64,000 nt of DNA. Source: Bradyrhizobium sp. Rc3b. Its GTDB lineage: Bacteria > Pseudomonadota > Alphaproteobacteria > Rhizobiales > Xanthobacteraceae. The stretch covers positions 186,001-250,000 of the forward strand of contig NZ_FOUS01000006.1 in the NCBI RefSeq assembly GCF_900114915.1, in the 5' to 3' direction. Under the pieces are notes generated by a model. The model had not been told where the DNA came from. It ran no database searches and was given only the letters and a program-made list of their open reading frames with translations. Positions 1 to 8,943 of the stretch are shown piece by piece. Position 1 is the stretch's first letter, and the number at the start of each line of letters is the position of its first letter. The position numbers and the translations under genes are program-made.

Positions 1-252
1 CTCGACAACATCTCGGTCGCCTATGTCCGCATCCTCCGCCGTGCGCGCCTTGCCGGCGCCATCGCGGATTTCAGCGACGAGGAGTTCGAGGCGATCGTCC
101 ACATGCTGATGGGTGCGCGCGGCTATCTCAGCCGCCGCTACTCCTACTCGGCCGGCGGCGTTACCGCCGTGCCTGAGCACGTCATCTCCGCCTATCGCAA
201 ACTGATGACGCGCGGCCTCTTCACCGGCTCCGAAGACCAGGACACGCCATGA
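1..252 (+). CDS. C-terminal part of a TetR-like transcriptional regulator (5' truncated by window edge)
   Basis: Frame 1 is open from the first base and stops with TGA at 250-252. The 83 visible residues are helix-rich, with acidic and hydrophobic alternation and a run of arginines and tyrosines near GYLSRRYSYS. They resemble the ligand-binding C-terminal half of a TetR/AcrR protein, but the DNA-binding domain lies outside the window, so the family call is tentative. The stop codon overlaps the start of the next gene (ATGA at 249-252), so the two are probably translationally coupled. The protein may regulate the flavin monooxygenase downstream. Confidence 0.5.
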   Translation, partial: LDNISVAYVRILRRARLAGAIADFSDEEFEAIVHMLMGARGYLSRRYSYSAGGVTAVPEHVISAYRKLMTRGLFTGSEDQDTP

Positions 253-2159
253 ACATCGAATCTCCGCACAGGCCGCTCGACCTTGCCTCGACCATCGCAG
301 AAGGCGACATCCGCTGCCTCCTGATGGTGCTGGTGCATATGACCGGCGACGAGAAATGGCTCGCGGCGCCGTACTTGCCCAAGCGCGACATCCGCCTCAT
401 TCCCGATCCCGAGGCCGGCGTGCCCAAGGAAATCCAGGACGAGATCCGCGCCGCGGTGGTGAAGCTCTTCGCCAACGGCACGCCGAAGCCCGTCATCACC
501 GACCCCGGCGACGAGCTGCTGCTGAAGATGATGCGCGGCTGCCTCGGCGAGAATGTCGCGCCGGAATACGCCCCGCTGATGCGCGAGGAGATGGGGTTTG
601 TTGCGCGCGAGGCGCGTTGGACCAAGCAGCCATCGAGCGACAAGCTCGCGGAGCAGCACGTGCTGATCGTCGGTGCCGGCGTCTGCGCCATTGCGCTCGG
701 CGTGGCGCTCGGTCATCTCGGCATTCCCTACACTATCGTCGAGAAGAACGCCGAGCTTGGCGGCACCTGGTGGATCAACCGCTATCCCGGCTGCGGCGTC
801 GATACGCCGAACCATTCCTATTCTTATTCCTTCGGCTCCGGGAATGCATGGACCCGCTACTTCTGCCAGCGCGAGGAACTGCTCGGCTATCTTCAGAAGG
901 TCGCCGAAGAATACGGCATCCGCGAGCACCTGCGCATCAAAACCGAGCTGACCTCGTCGCGCTGGGACGAAGGCAAAAGGCGCTGGATCTCGACGCTCAA
1001 GACCGAGAGCGGCGAAGAGACCTTCGAATCCACCGCGATGGTCTCGGCCATCGGCCAGCTCAACGATCCCTCCCGCGCACACTTCGAGGGCGAGGACAAG
1101 TTCACGGGAACGATCCTGCATTCGGCGCTGTGGTCCGATGACATCAACATCGACGGCAAGCATGTCGCCGTGATCGGCACCGGCGCGACGTCGATGCAGC
1201 TGGTGCCGTCGATCGCCGGCCGCGTCGCCTCGGTCACCGTCTATCAGCGCAGCGCGCAATGGGCGCGGCCGGTGAAGGGCTATGCCGATCCGATCAGCGA
1301 GGGTGCGCGCTGGCTGTTGGCGCATCTGCCTTTCTACGTGCAATGGTACCGCTTCAACATGTTCTGGCGCTATGGCGACGGCCTCTTGCCTTTCCTGCGC
1401 AAGGACCCGGCCTGGCCGCATCCCGAGCGTGCCGTCAACAAGGGCAACGACCGGCACCGCCAGGAGCTGACCGACTTCATCCTGTCGGAATTACAGGGCC
1501 GGCCGGACCTGATCGAGAAATGCGTGCCGACCTATCCGCCCTATGGCAAGCGCATCCTGCTCGACAACAACTGGTTCAAGACGTTGACGCGGCCGAACGT
1601 GGAGCTCGTCACCGACGCAATCGACCATTTCGACCAGCGCGGCATCGTAACCGCCGATGGCAATCACCGCCCTGCCGACGTCATCGTGGTCGCAACCGGC
1701 TTCAAGGTGACGGAAATGGCGGCGCGCCTCAACATCAGCGGCCGCAAAGGCAAGGATTTGCGCGAGGCCTGGAGCAACGACAATCCGACCGCGTTCCTCG
1801 GCCTCACCGTGCCCGATTTCCCCAACTTCTTCTGCATGCTCGGCCCCAACTCCGGCCCGGCGCATGGCGGCAGCGTCATCTTCCAGTCGGAATGCCAGAG
1901 CCGCTACATCGCCGCCTGCCTCGCCGAAATGATCGAGCACGACGTCGCTGCCATCGACGTCCGCCAGGACGTGCTCGACGACTACGTCCGTAAGGTCGAT
2001 GTCGAGCACGAAGCGATGATCTGGACGCACCCGGGCATGAGCACCTACTATCGCAATTCGAGTGGTCGGGTGTTTTCGGCGATGCCGTGGCGGTTCGTGG
2101 ACTATTGGCGCATGACCCATGATCCCGATCTGCGGCAGTACAGGCTGACGAAGGCGTGA
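249..2159 (+). CDS. FAD-dependent Baeyer-Villiger-type monooxygenase
   Basis: Predicted flavoprotein of 636 residues that would insert one oxygen atom into a ketone or oxidise a heteroatom using NADPH and O2. An N-terminal extension of about 130 residues precedes the FAD Rossmann motif GAGVCA (142-147), followed by the GGTWW segment near 171. The family fingerprint FxGxxxHxxxW is present from residue 285 (FTGTILHSALW), and a second nucleotide motif, GTGATS, starts near 310. Such proteins are usually about 500-550 residues when the extension is absent. The start overlaps the stop of the upstream regulator gene. The substrate cannot be read from sequence. The third Rossmann glycine is alanine, which many members tolerate. 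Confidence 0.85.
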   Translation: MNIESPHRPLDLASTIAEGDIRCLLMVLVHMTGDEKWLAAPYLPKRDIRLIPDPEAGVPKEIQDEIRAAVVKLFANGTPKPVITDPGDELLLKMMRGCLGENVAPEYAPLMREEMGFVAREARWTKQPSSDKLAEQHVLIVGAGVCAIALGVALGHLGIPYTIVEKNAELGGTWWINRYPGCGVDTPNHSYSYSFGSGNAWTRYFCQREELLGYLQKVAEEYGIREHLRIKTELTSSRWDEGKRRWISTLKTESGEETFESTAMVSAIGQLNDPSRAHFEGEDKFTGTILHSALWSDDINIDGKHVAVIGTGATSMQLVPSIAGRVASVTVYQRSAQWARPVKGYADPISEGARWLLAHLPFYVQWYRFNMFWRYGDGLLPFLRKDPAWPHPERAVNKGNDRHRQELTDFILSELQGRPDLIEKCVPTYPPYGKRILLDNNWFKTLTRPNVELVTDAIDHFDQRGIVTADGNHRPADVIVVATGFKVTEMAARLNISGRKGKDLREAWSNDNPTAFLGLTVPDFPNFFCMLGPNSGPAHGGSVIFQSECQSRYIAACLAEMIEHDVAAIDVRQDVLDDYVRKVDVEHEAMIWTHPGMSTYYRNSSGRVFSAMPWRFVDYWRMTHDPDLRQYRLTKA

Positions 2160-2185
2160 ACGTTGACCGCTCGGCAGAACCGGTG

Positions 2186-2212
2186 CACCCTCTCCCTTGT
2201 GGGAAAGGGTGA
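2186..2212. repeat. Short palindromic repeat between convergent genes
   Basis: An imperfect hairpin with CACCCT and AGGGTG arms and a CTCCC/GGGAA inner stem lies between the convergent monooxygenase and alanine dehydrogenase genes. It belongs to the same CCTCTCCC-type repeat family as the elements near 12.3 and 21.1 kb. It may also help end transcription from either side, although no clear U-run follows. Confidence 0.5.
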
Positions 2213-2234
2213 GACATCCGCGTACGCCGCGCCG

Positions 2235-3350
2235 CTAAGCCGCCAGCCCACTCTCCACCGGAGCAAACTCCAGCCCGAGGCTCTCCGCCACCGCCCTGTT
2301 GGTGATGCGCCCGCGATGGACGTTCAGCCCATTTCGCAAATGCGGGTTTTCCAGCACCGCGGCAAAGCCCTTGTTCGCGAGCATCAGGCCGAACGGCAGT
2401 GTCGCATTGTTCAGCGCCTGGCTCGACGTCACCGGCACCGCGCCCGGCATATTGGCAACGCAATAGTGCACGACGCCGTCCACCTCATAGGTCGGGTCGG
2501 TATGCGTGGTCGCGTGCGAAGTCTCGAAGCAGCCGCCCTGGTCGATCGCAACATCGACCAGCACGGCGCCCGGCCGCATCGACTTCAGCATCGCGCGCGT
2601 GACCAGCTTGGGGGCGCTGGCGCCCGGCACCAGCACCGCACCGATCACGACATCGGCGGTGAAGACCTCGTCCTCGACCGATTCGATGGTCGAGAAGCGG
2701 GTACGCACGCGTCCGGCAAAAAGATCGTCCAGTTGGCGCAAGCGCGGGATCGAGCGGTCGATCACGGTGACTTCGGCACCGAGGCCTGCGGCCATGCGCG
2801 CCGCCTGCGTTCCGACCACGCCGCCGCCGAGCACGACGACACGCGCCGGCTGCACGCCGGGCACGCCGCCCAGCAACAGGCCGCGGCCGCCGGCCGAGCG
2901 CTTGAGCGCGGCGCCGGCGGCCTCGATGGCGAGTCGGCCGGCGACTTCGCTCATCGGGGCGAGCAGCGGGAGGTGACCGTTCGCGTCCGTGACGGTTTCA
3001 TAGGCGATCGCGGTGCAGCCGGAGGCAAGCAGGCCCTTGGCCTGCTCCGGATCCGGCGCAAGATGAAGATAAGTGAACAGGATCTGGCCGTCCCGGAGCT
3101 GGGCCCATTCGCTCTTCTGCGGCTCCTTTACCTTCACGATCATGTCGGACTTGGCAAAGATGTCGCGGGCGCTCTCGGCAATGGTGGCCCCTGCCCGCCG
3201 ATACACCTCGTCGGATGCGCCGATGCCGCCGCCGGCGCCGGTCTCGACCGTGACCTGGTGCCCGGCCGCGACATATTCACGGACCGCGCCCGGGGTGAGC
3301 CCGACGCGATATTCCTGCACCTTGATCTCCTTGGGCACACCGACGCGCAT
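2235..3350 (-). CDS. ald: Alanine dehydrogenase
   Basis: L-alanine:NAD+ oxidoreductase (deaminating), 371 residues, the usual length. It interconverts alanine with pyruvate and ammonia in the cytoplasm. The N-terminus MRVGVPKEIK is the family signature. Lys75 and His96 (substrate and catalytic positions), GGGVVG at 175-180 (NAD Rossmann) and Asp270 fall at the residue numbers known for mycobacterial Ald. The ATG at 3350 was chosen because it begins this signature and is preceded by AAAGGAG; a longer frame upstream adds 39 unconserved residues. It is divergent from an Lrp-type gene, the classic arrangement in which an Lrp protein controls ald in response to alanine. Confidence 0.95.
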   Translation of the reverse strand: MRVGVPKEIKVQEYRVGLTPGAVREYVAAGHQVTVETGAGGGIGASDEVYRRAGATIAESARDIFAKSDMIVKVKEPQKSEWAQLRDGQILFTYLHLAPDPEQAKGLLASGCTAIAYETVTDANGHLPLLAPMSEVAGRLAIEAAGAALKRSAGGRGLLLGGVPGVQPARVVVLGGGVVGTQAARMAAGLGAEVTVIDRSIPRLRQLDDLFAGRVRTRFSTIESVEDEVFTADVVIGAVLVPGASAPKLVTRAMLKSMRPGAVLVDVAIDQGGCFETSHATTHTDPTYEVDGVVHYCVANMPGAVPVTSSQALNNATLPFGLMLANKGFAAVLENPHLRNGLNVHRGRITNRAVAESLGLEFAPVESGLAA

Positions 3351-3495
3351 CTTCCGGGCTCCTTTGCCGACGCCTTGATTCTGTTCCTCATCGTAGCGAC
3401 GGGGCCGGTTTGGTTTCGTGCAAATATCCGCTAGTTTCGGCAGGCCCGCGCCGGTTTCCGGCGCCAAGCTGCCCTTTCACGCTGGAAACGAAACA

Positions 3496-3975
3496 TTGGC
3501 CCTCGACCGGAAAGACCTCGCGATCCTCGCGGAACTCACGACCAATGCGCGTGCCAGCCACACCGAGCTTGCCAACAAGGTCGGGCTCTCCAGCACGGCG
3601 CTGGCCCGGCGGCAGAAGGCTCTGGAGGACGAGGGCTACATCCAGGCCTACCAGGCCGCACTCGATCTCGCCCAGTTCGGCCTCACCATCACCGTGTTGG
3701 TCCGCATCGCGCTGGAAAGCCAGAGCGACGACGCGTTGAAGGCGTTCGAGGCGGAGGTGGTGAAATGCCCTTCCGTCGTGCGCTGCTTCCTGATGTCGGG
3801 AACCGACGACTACATCCTGATCGTGCTTGCCCGCGACATCCAGGATTTCGAGCGCATCCACCGCACCGAGCTGTCCCGCCTGCCGCGCGTCGCGCGCGTG
3901 CAATCGAGCTTTGCCCTGCGCGAAATCGTCAACCGCGCGGTGCCGACGGTGGTATTCGGCGAAGTGAAGCGCTAG
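3496..3975 (+). CDS. Lrp/AsnC-family transcriptional regulator (probable ald regulator)
   Basis: Small dimeric or octameric feast/famine regulator: an N-terminal winged helix-turn-helix (LDRKDLAIL through STALARRQ) and a C-terminal ligand-sensing RAM domain. Starting from TTG at 3496 gives 159 residues, the normal family size, with the conserved LDRKD motif near the N-terminus. A GTG at 3418 would add 26 residues without a good ribosome site. It is divergent from alanine dehydrogenase with about 145 bp between starts, so local control of ald is likely. The start is moderately certain and the family very certain. Confidence 0.85.
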   Translation: MALDRKDLAILAELTTNARASHTELANKVGLSSTALARRQKALEDEGYIQAYQAALDLAQFGLTITVLVRIALESQSDDALKAFEAEVVKCPSVVRCFLMSGTDDYILIVLARDIQDFERIHRTELSRLPRVARVQSSFALREIVNRAVPTVVFGEVKR

Positions 3976-4011
3976 CCGGGGCCATCCCGCCTCTTGTCAT
4001 CCAACTGTCAT

Positions 4012-4046
4012 CGAATGTGCAGAGAGCTGTATCTCCTGCACATTCG
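4012..4046. promoter_or_regulatory. Perfect 11-bp inverted repeat just upstream of the decarboxylase start
   Basis: Arms CGAATGTGCAG (4012-4022) and CTGCACATTCG (4036-4046) are exact reverse complements around a 13-bp spacer. The right arm ends 9 bp before the ATG of the decarboxylase at 4056, next to its GGGACAG ribosome-site region. It could be a repressor operator or an mRNA hairpin that masks translation initiation. No U-run follows, so it is not a normal terminator. Confidence 0.6.
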
Positions 4047-4055
4047 GGACAGACC

Positions 4056-6410
4056 ATGGATTATTTCAAGCGCTTCAACTTCCTGTTCGCCGCACCAATG
4101 TTCGACGCCGACGATCTCGAAGGCGTCCGCTTCAACCAGATCATCGAGGAGATCCAGCGCTCCGGCTTCGAGGTGGTCCGGGCGCGCAAGCTCGAGGATG
4201 CCGAGATGGCGGTGCAGACCGACGCCGCGATCGGCTGCATGGTGGTGGACTGGGGCAAGAAGGGCCTGGAGGGCAAGACCTCGGCGCTGATCAATTTGAT
4301 GCGCCGCCGCGGCCTCGATTTCCCGATCATCCTCCTGATCCGGCGCAAGCGCTTCGAGGACCTGCCGGTCGAGGTGCTCGATTTCATCGACGGCTATGTC
4401 TTCCTGTCCGAGGAGACGCCGACCTTCATCGCCAAGAATCTGATCAGCCGGCTCAAGCAATATGCCGAGACCCTGAAGACGCCGTTCTTTGGCGCCCTGG
4501 TCGACTATGCCGAGGAAGGCAACCAGCTCTGGACCTGCCCGGGGCACAATGGCGGCGTGTTCTACAACCGCAGCCCGATCGGCCGGGTCTTCGTCGAGCA
4601 TCTCGGCGAATCCGTGTTCCGCGACGACCTCGACAATTCCGTGCTCGATCTCGGCGACCTCCTCACCCATGAGGGGCCGGCGCTGAAGGCGCAAAAGGAA
4701 GCCGCCCAGATTTTTGGCGCGGAGAAGACCTATTTCGTGCTCAACGGCACCTCGACCTCGAACAAAGTCGCGCTCGGCGCCCTCGTCACCGACGGCGACC
4801 TCGTGCTGTTCGACCGCAACAACCACAAGGCCGCCCATCACGGCGCCCTGATGATCAACGGCGGCGTCCCGGTTTACGTGCCGACCATCCGCAACGCCTG
4901 GGGCCTGATCGGCCCAATGCGCTGGGACGTGCTGGACGAGAAGACCTTGCGCGAGGCGATCCGCAATCACCCGCTGGTCACGGACAAGGAGGCCTGGCGC
5001 AAGGAGCGGCCGTTCCGCGTCGCCGTCGTCGAACAGTGCACCTATGATGGGACGATCCACAGCGCCGAGATGATCCTGAAGCGCATCGGCCATCTGTGCG
5101 AGTACATCCTGTTCGACGAAGCCTGGGCCGGCTTCATGAAATTCCACCCGCTCTATGCCGGCCGTTTCGCCATGGGGCTGGCGAACCTTCCGCCGGAAGC
5201 ACCGGGCATCATCGCGACGCAATCGACCCACAAGCAGCTGGCCAGCTTCTCGCAGGCCTCCCAGATCCACATCAAGGACCGCCACATCCGCGGCCAGAAG
5301 CGCCGCGTCGAGCATCGCCGCTTCAACGAAAGCTTCATGCAGCACGCCTCGACCTCGCCGTTCTACCCGCTGTTCGCCTCGCTCGACGTCGGTGCGCAGA
5401 TGATGAAGGGCCGCTCGGGCGAAGTGCTGTGGGACGACACGATTCGCCTCGGCATCGAGCTGCGCAAGAAGATCCGCGCGATGCGCAGGGAGTTCGAAGA
5501 GAAGGAGCAGAACGCCGATCGGCGCTGGTTCTTCGAGCCCTTCGTTCCCGACCGCGTCGCGATTCCCGATGTCGGCCGCCCGGGCGCCGTCCACAACGTC
5601 GCCTGGGAAACCCTCTCCACCGATGAGCTCGCCACCAACGCCGCGCTGTGGCAGCTCTCGCCCGATACCAACTGGCACGGCTTCCCCGGCATGGCCGAGG
5701 GGTTTGCCATGACAGATCCGAACAAGCTGACGCTGCTCACCCCCGGCTTCGACCGCTCAGGCGCCTATGCCGAGCACGGCATCCCCGCCCCCGTCGTGGC
5801 GCAATATTTGCGCGAGAACCGCATCGTCCCCGAGAAGAACGACCTCAACTCCCTGCTCTTCCTGCTGACCCCAGGCGTCGAGGCGAGCAAGGCCGGCACG
5901 CTGATCTCCGGCCTTGTCGCCTTCAAGAAGCTCCACGATGACAATGCACTGCTGGCCGACGTCATTCCGGAGTTCTATCAGCGTCGGCAGGCGCGCTATG
6001 CCGGCGTGCGCTTACGCGATCTCTGCGGCGAGATGCACCGTTTCTTCCGCGCCGCCGACGTCAGCGCGCTTCAGGCCCGGCAGTTCATGCCCGAGCACAT
6101 GCCTGAGATCGCGATGTCGCCCCGCGATGCCGCGCGCTATCTGTTCAAGAACGATGTCGACTATTTGCCGATCGAGGCCATCGCGGGCCGCATCGCGACC
6201 ACGCCCTTCGTGGTCTATCCGCCGGGCATCGCCACCATCGTGCCCGGCGAGCGGCTGACGGAACGGGCCAAGCCCATGGTCGATTATCTCAAGATGTTCG
6301 AAACCTGTTTCAACACGTTTCCGGGCTTCGACGTCGAGATCCAGGGCGTCTACAAGGAGATCGATGCCCAGGGGCGCATCGGGCTCTATACTTACGTCGT
6401 TGCCGAGTAG
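4056..6410 (+). CDS. Orn/Lys/Arg decarboxylase, PLP fold type I (bacterial inducible type)
   Basis: Protein of 784 residues with the three-part layout of bacterial basic amino acid decarboxylases: an N-terminal response-regulator-like wing domain (about 1-130), a PLP aminotransferase-like core (about 145-590) and a C-terminal domain. The Schiff-base lysine is Lys393 in the STHKQL motif; the HNGGVF and FDEAWAGF segments fit the PLP pocket. It should decarboxylate ornithine, lysine or arginine to a polyamine precursor; which one cannot be told from sequence. The ATG at 4056 was chosen because family homology begins at MDYFKRFNF. It is followed at once by an acetyltransferase gene that could use the amine product. 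A strong inverted repeat precedes the start. Confidence 0.88.
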   Translation: MDYFKRFNFLFAAPMFDADDLEGVRFNQIIEEIQRSGFEVVRARKLEDAEMAVQTDAAIGCMVVDWGKKGLEGKTSALINLMRRRGLDFPIILLIRRKRFEDLPVEVLDFIDGYVFLSEETPTFIAKNLISRLKQYAETLKTPFFGALVDYAEEGNQLWTCPGHNGGVFYNRSPIGRVFVEHLGESVFRDDLDNSVLDLGDLLTHEGPALKAQKEAAQIFGAEKTYFVLNGTSTSNKVALGALVTDGDLVLFDRNNHKAAHHGALMINGGVPVYVPTIRNAWGLIGPMRWDVLDEKTLREAIRNHPLVTDKEAWRKERPFRVAVVEQCTYDGTIHSAEMILKRIGHLCEYILFDEAWAGFMKFHPLYAGRFAMGLANLPPEAPGIIATQSTHKQLASFSQASQIHIKDRHIRGQKRRVEHRRFNESFMQHASTSPFYPLFASLDVGAQMMKGRSGEVLWDDTIRLGIELRKKIRAMRREFEEKEQNADRRWFFEPFVPDRVAIPDVGRPGAVHNVAWETLSTDELATNAALWQLSPDTNWHGFPGMAEGFAMTDPNKLTLLTPGFDRSGAYAEHGIPAPVVAQYLRENRIVPEKNDLNSLLFLLTPGVEASKAGTLISGLVAFKKLHDDNALLADVIPEFYQRRQARYAGVRLRDLCGEMHRFFRAADVSALQARQFMPEHMPEIAMSPRDAARYLFKNDVDYLPIEAIAGRIATTPFVVYPPGIATIVPGERLTERAKPMVDYLKMFETCFNTFPGFDVEIQGVYKEIDAQGRIGLYTYVVAE

Positions 6411-6416
6411 GTGCGA

Positions 6417-6992
6417 ATGAACGAAACAGCTGCGCGCGCGAGTGACGAACCCGTCCTGGTCAGACCGTCACGCGACAGCGATGTCGAGGCGATGCTGGCG
6501 ATCTACCGCCATCACGTCCGCAACGGCGTGGCGCGCGACATCGAAGGAACCGGTGCGCCCGAGCCGGATGATCTGCGCGACCGGCGCAAGAACCTCAAGC
6601 AGACCCGCCTGCCGCATCTGGTCGCGACGTTTCGCGGCGAGGTGGTCGGCTATGCCTACGCAGTGTTGTTCCGCAAGCGCCCGGCCTATCGCTACACGGC
6701 CAAGCATTCGATCTACGTCCACCACGAGCAGCTCGGCCGCGGGGTCGGACGGCTGCTGCTGCACGAGTTGATCGATGCTTGTGCGGCGGCCGGCTTCCGC
6801 CAGATGATCGGCTATATCGACGCCGACAACGCGCCCTCGCTGGCGCTGCACGAGAAGTTCGGCTTCGCGCGCGCCGGCCTGCTTTGCGGTGTGGCCTATC
6901 GCCACGGCCGCTGGTCCGACACCGTCATGGTGCAGCGATCGCTCGGCGCGGGGACCACGGCGCCCCCACCCCTCGTGGCGCCGGGCCGGTAG
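6417..6992 (+). CDS. GNAT-family N-acetyltransferase (phosphinothricin acetyltransferase-like)
   Basis: Protein of 191 residues with the GNAT fold: an N-terminal VRPSRDSDVEAMLAIYRHH segment, a YVHHEQLGRGVG acetyl-CoA pyrophosphate loop and a C-terminal DNAPSLALHEKFGF motif, as in PAT/Bar-type acetyltransferases. It would transfer acetyl from acetyl-CoA to an amine. The ATG at 6417 lies about 6 bases after GAGTAGG, which overlaps the stop of the decarboxylase; a GTG at 6411 is an alternative. The tight spacing suggests an operon, so the substrate may be the amine made by the upstream enzyme (inference). Confidence 0.8.
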   Translation: MNETAARASDEPVLVRPSRDSDVEAMLAIYRHHVRNGVARDIEGTGAPEPDDLRDRRKNLKQTRLPHLVATFRGEVVGYAYAVLFRKRPAYRYTAKHSIYVHHEQLGRGVGRLLLHELIDACAAAGFRQMIGYIDADNAPSLALHEKFGFARAGLLCGVAYRHGRWSDTVMVQRSLGAGTTAPPPLVAPGR

Positions 6993-6995
6993 ACC

Positions 6996-7208
6996 TCAGG
7001 ACGGAAAGTCGGCCGCTCTCACATGGATGCGGTCGGCATGCAGCGACCAGTGATGCAGGGCCTGGTCCTTGCAGAACCTGGCCTTCGCCCGCTCCCTGGC
7101 CTCGTTCTCGTCGGAGGCGTCGATTTCCAGCGTACCCTGGCAAATCTCGCTCTGCCGGCCGTACTCGCCGAGCACATCTTTCATGAACTTGACGACATAG
7201 GTTGACAT
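6996..7208 (-). CDS. Small conserved hypothetical protein, 70 residues
   Basis: Short soluble protein starting MSTYVVKFMKDVLGEYGRQ, with a GGGAGGT ribosome site just before the ATG. It contains TLEIDASDENEARERAKARF, a pattern seen in small proteins whose fold alternates strand and helix, and two histidine-tryptophan-rich stretches near the C-terminus. It has no cysteine pair or signal peptide. It is convergent with the acetyltransferase gene, 3 bp from its stop. No function can be assigned. Confidence 0.7.
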   Translation of the reverse strand: MSTYVVKFMKDVLGEYGRQSEICQGTLEIDASDENEARERAKARFCKDQALHHWSLHADRIHVRAADFPS

Positions 7209-7329
7209 GGGACCTCCCTGCTGCCCCGGCCGCACTCTAATCCCATTTAAGCCGGACCGGGGAAGGAGATTTTGACGCGGATCAAGGACCGGCAAGGTTC
7301 CCGCCGCCCATCCGGGCGGCAGTCCGCCC

Positions 7330-7779
7330 TCATGTGGTGATGTCGAGAAGCGACTCTGTCGTTTCCGCGTAAGCCTGAATGACTTTCGCATTGGCAATGA
7401 AGCTGTACTTGGCGGCCGCCAGTTGAACGAATTCGCTGGCGATATCGACATTCGGCGCTGCGACCAGCCCATCCTGGTTTGCGAAGGGAGCGCTTGGGTC
7501 GGATTGCGCGGTATAGCTCGGCGATACCGTCGACACCTTCGCGATCGTGCCGCCCGGCGTCGAGCGGCTCGATTGGTCGACCTGATCGACGCGCAATGGC
7601 ACGTAAGCCGCAGGAAACGTCGGAGCAATGCCCGGACTGCCTGTAACGGCCGACGGGCTCGACCCGCCCGACCCCGGCAGCGGGCCGGTCGTTTGAACAT
7701 TCGCGATGTTGCTCGCGGCCACGTTCACGCGCAAACTCGCCGCCGAAAGTCCGGATGTCGCAATCGAAAATATGCTCAT
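7330..7779 (-). CDS. Flagellar basal-body rod-like protein (FlgC-like), orphan
   Basis: 149 residues. The N-terminus (MSIFSIATSGLSAASLRVNV, then AASNIANVQTTG) is the typical rod/hook helix with the ANVxT motif, and the C-terminus (VDIASEFVQLAAAKYSFIAN) is the matching coiled partner of FlgB/FlgC/FlgG proteins. The middle is short and rich in Pro, Ser and Gly. True FlgC proteins are similar in length and sit in flagellar operons. Here no other flagellar gene is near, so it may be a dispersed paralog with a changed role. Confidence 0.75.
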   Translation of the reverse strand: MSIFSIATSGLSAASLRVNVAASNIANVQTTGPLPGSGGSSPSAVTGSPGIAPTFPAAYVPLRVDQVDQSSRSTPGGTIAKVSTVSPSYTAQSDPSAPFANQDGLVAAPNVDIASEFVQLAAAKYSFIANAKVIQAYAETTESLLDITT

Positions 7780-7893
7780 GGACTTTCAACTACAGGACAA
7801 GTGATACGCGTTCACTTACCCGCTCGATAAGATGCGGCGCTTTGCCTTTCCGTCGTGGTAACCAATGATCGGAGCGCGCTGAGCCTTCGCGCC

Positions 7894-8943
7894 CTACGCC
7901 GGCGTCACGCCAAAAGCCTGCTTGAAGCGCTCCGCATAACGCGGCCAGACCTCGGGATTGATGATGCGCGGCGGGCGCTTGCCGTCGAGCGTGTCCAGCA
8001 CCTGCTCGGCCGCGATCCGCCCCATGTTCTGCCGCGCTTCGATGGTCACTCCCGCGGTGTGCGGGCTCGCCAGCACGTTGTCGAACTGGAGCAGCGGATG
8101 CTCCGGCGGTGGCGGCTCCTTGGACCAGACGTCGAGGCCGGCACCGGCGATGCGCTTGTCGCGCAGGGCCTGGAGCAGCGCATCCTCGTCATGGATGAAG
8201 CCGCGCGCCGTGGTGATGAAATACGCATGCGGCTGCATCAGCCCGAACTCGCGCGTGCTGATCATGTTGCGGCTGCCCTTGTCGAGCGGACAGGAGATCG
8301 AAACGAAATCGGCGCGGCGCAACAGCTCGTCCAGCTCGACCTTCTCTCCGCCTCGCTCGGCCATCACCTCGGCCGACAAATATGGGTCGTAGGCCAGCAC
8401 CTTCATGCCGAGCAGGCCCTTGCACAGCGCGGCGATGCGGCGGCCGACATTGCCGAGGCCGATGATCCCGACGGTCTTGTGCTCGACCTCGTTGCCGACC
8501 AGATCGTTGCGGTTGACGTCGCGCTCGCGGCGCAGACGGCGGTCGGACTGGATGATGCGCTTGGACAAGGTCAGCATCATCGCCAGCGCGTGCTCGGCAA
8601 CCGAATGGGCATTGCCGCCGGACTGGTTGACGACCAGCACGCCCGCATCCGTGCAGGCCTCGACGTCGACAGGGTCGAAGCCCGCGCCATTGCTGGAGAC
8701 CAGCAGCAGGTTCGGCGTCCGCCTCAGGAAGGTGGCATCGACATGGAAATGCGGGGCGAGCTCGTCCCGGGCGGCTCCGATCTGGTAAACGTGCGCCGCA
8801 TTCAGGATCGGTGCGTAGACATCTTCGGGACTCCCGTTCTCGATGCGGTCGAGCCGGACGTCGGGCCGCGCCTTCAGGATGTCGACATAGATCGGATTGG
8901 CCAAATAATTGGAGTAGAAGACGCGCTTGCTGTTGACGGACAT
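7894..8943 (-). CDS. D-isomer-specific 2-hydroxyacid dehydrogenase
   Basis: NAD(P)-dependent dehydrogenase of 349 residues that interconverts a 2-keto acid and a D-2-hydroxy acid. The nucleotide motif GLGNVG is at 162-167. The catalytic set is complete: Arg247 (TTARGF), Glu276 (SKEPPPPEHPLL) and His295 (SPHTAG). It is divergent from a two-gene TPP-dependent decarboxylase, so the two units may handle the same 2-keto acid: one reduces it or makes it from the hydroxy acid, the other decarboxylates it (inference). The exact substrate is unknown. Confidence 0.88.
   Translation of the reverse strand: MSVNSKRVFYSNYLANPIYVDILKARPDVRLDRIENGSPEDVYAPILNAAHVYQIGAARDELAPHFHVDATFLRRTPNLLLVSSNGAGFDPVDVEACTDAGVLVVNQSGGNAHSVAEHALAMMLTLSKRIIQSDRRLRRERDVNRNDLVGNEVEHKTVGIIGLGNVGRRIAALCKGLLGMKVLAYDPYLSAEVMAERGGEKVELDELLRRADFVSISCPLDKGSRNMISTREFGLMQPHAYFITTARGFIHDEDALLQALRDKRIAGAGLDVWSKEPPPPEHPLLQFDNVLASPHTAGVTIEARQNMGRIAAEQVLDTLDGKRPPRIINPEVWPRYAERFKQAFGVTPA

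Noticed and set aside
3765..4055. Upstream extension of the amino acid decarboxylase
   Set aside because: It overlaps the Lrp-type gene in another frame and lacks homology; ATG 4056 starts the conserved domain.
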